Of a stretch of 7,275 nucleotides of DNA, positions 7,260-7,275 are shown one piece after another (position 1 is the stretch's first letter; each line of letters starts with the position of its first letter). Below the pieces are notes generated by a model. The model saw only the letters and a program-made list of their open reading frames with translations, did no database searches and had not been told where the DNA came from. The DNA lies in assembly GCA_021204375.1 (NCBI GenBank), contig JAJPZL010000274.1, positions 1-7,275 of the forward strand. Direction: 5' to 3'. The stretch comes from Bacteroides sp. (GTDB lineage: Bacteria > Bacteroidota > Bacteroidia > Bacteroidales > Bacteroidaceae). A program made the translations under genes and the position numbers.

Positions 7260-7275
7260 GAATAAGTATCTGTTC

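Overview
The window reads as a chromosomal piece of a Bacteroidales bacterium (phylum Bacteroidota). Four things point there. The RuvA is of Bacteroidetes type. The polyamine transporter operon has the order potA-potB-potC-potD with a lipoprotein PotD. A secreted GH89 alpha-N-acetylglucosaminidase lies beside it. The only good promoter fits the Bacteroides -33/-7 pattern (TTG, 20 bp, TAnnTTTG). Genus cannot be fixed from the sequence alone.

Layout: ruvA (35-622, plus strand, intact) runs toward the end of a minus-strand block, and the two are separated by a bidirectional hairpin terminator (646-677). Reading the minus strand in its own direction, the block begins with a secreted GH89-family protein (7259 to 5091). 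A 118-bp gap with a promoter follows, then potA (4972-3595), potB (3598-2807), potC (2813-2019) and potD (2013-682). The pot genes overlap or nearly touch (an ATGA overlap, a 7-nt overlap, a 5-nt gap), so they form one operon. PotA is the ATPase, PotB and PotC the permeases, and PotD the periplasmic binding lipoprotein of a spermidine/putrescine importer.

The main surprise is that four of the five minus-strand genes are broken while the reading frame around each break remains clearly homologous. There are five in-frame stops: GH89 codons 54 and 629, the PotB codon after residue 228, and PotD codons 61 and 127. There are three homopolymer length changes: C8 in potA, and T6 and G4 in potB. Every stop can be derived from the expected sense codon by one C-to-T or G-to-A change. 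The same change type explains odd residues at invariant sites in the apparently open frames, including loss of the Walker B glutamate of PotA. Two explanations fit: a decaying locus, or an assembly carrying cytosine-deamination damage and homopolymer errors (for example old or degraded DNA, or low coverage). The window alone cannot decide.

Two protein architectures are of independent interest. PotD has a C-terminal transmembrane helix with an arginine-rich tail in addition to its N-terminal lipobox. PotA carries two tandem ~90-residue TOBE-like repeats. The GH89 protein also lacks the usual acid/base glutamate and a neighbouring tryptophan through changes that are not simple transitions, which suggests a divergent or inactive paralogue. 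I see no mobile element, CRISPR array, tRNA or rRNA, and no convincing new defence or other system.
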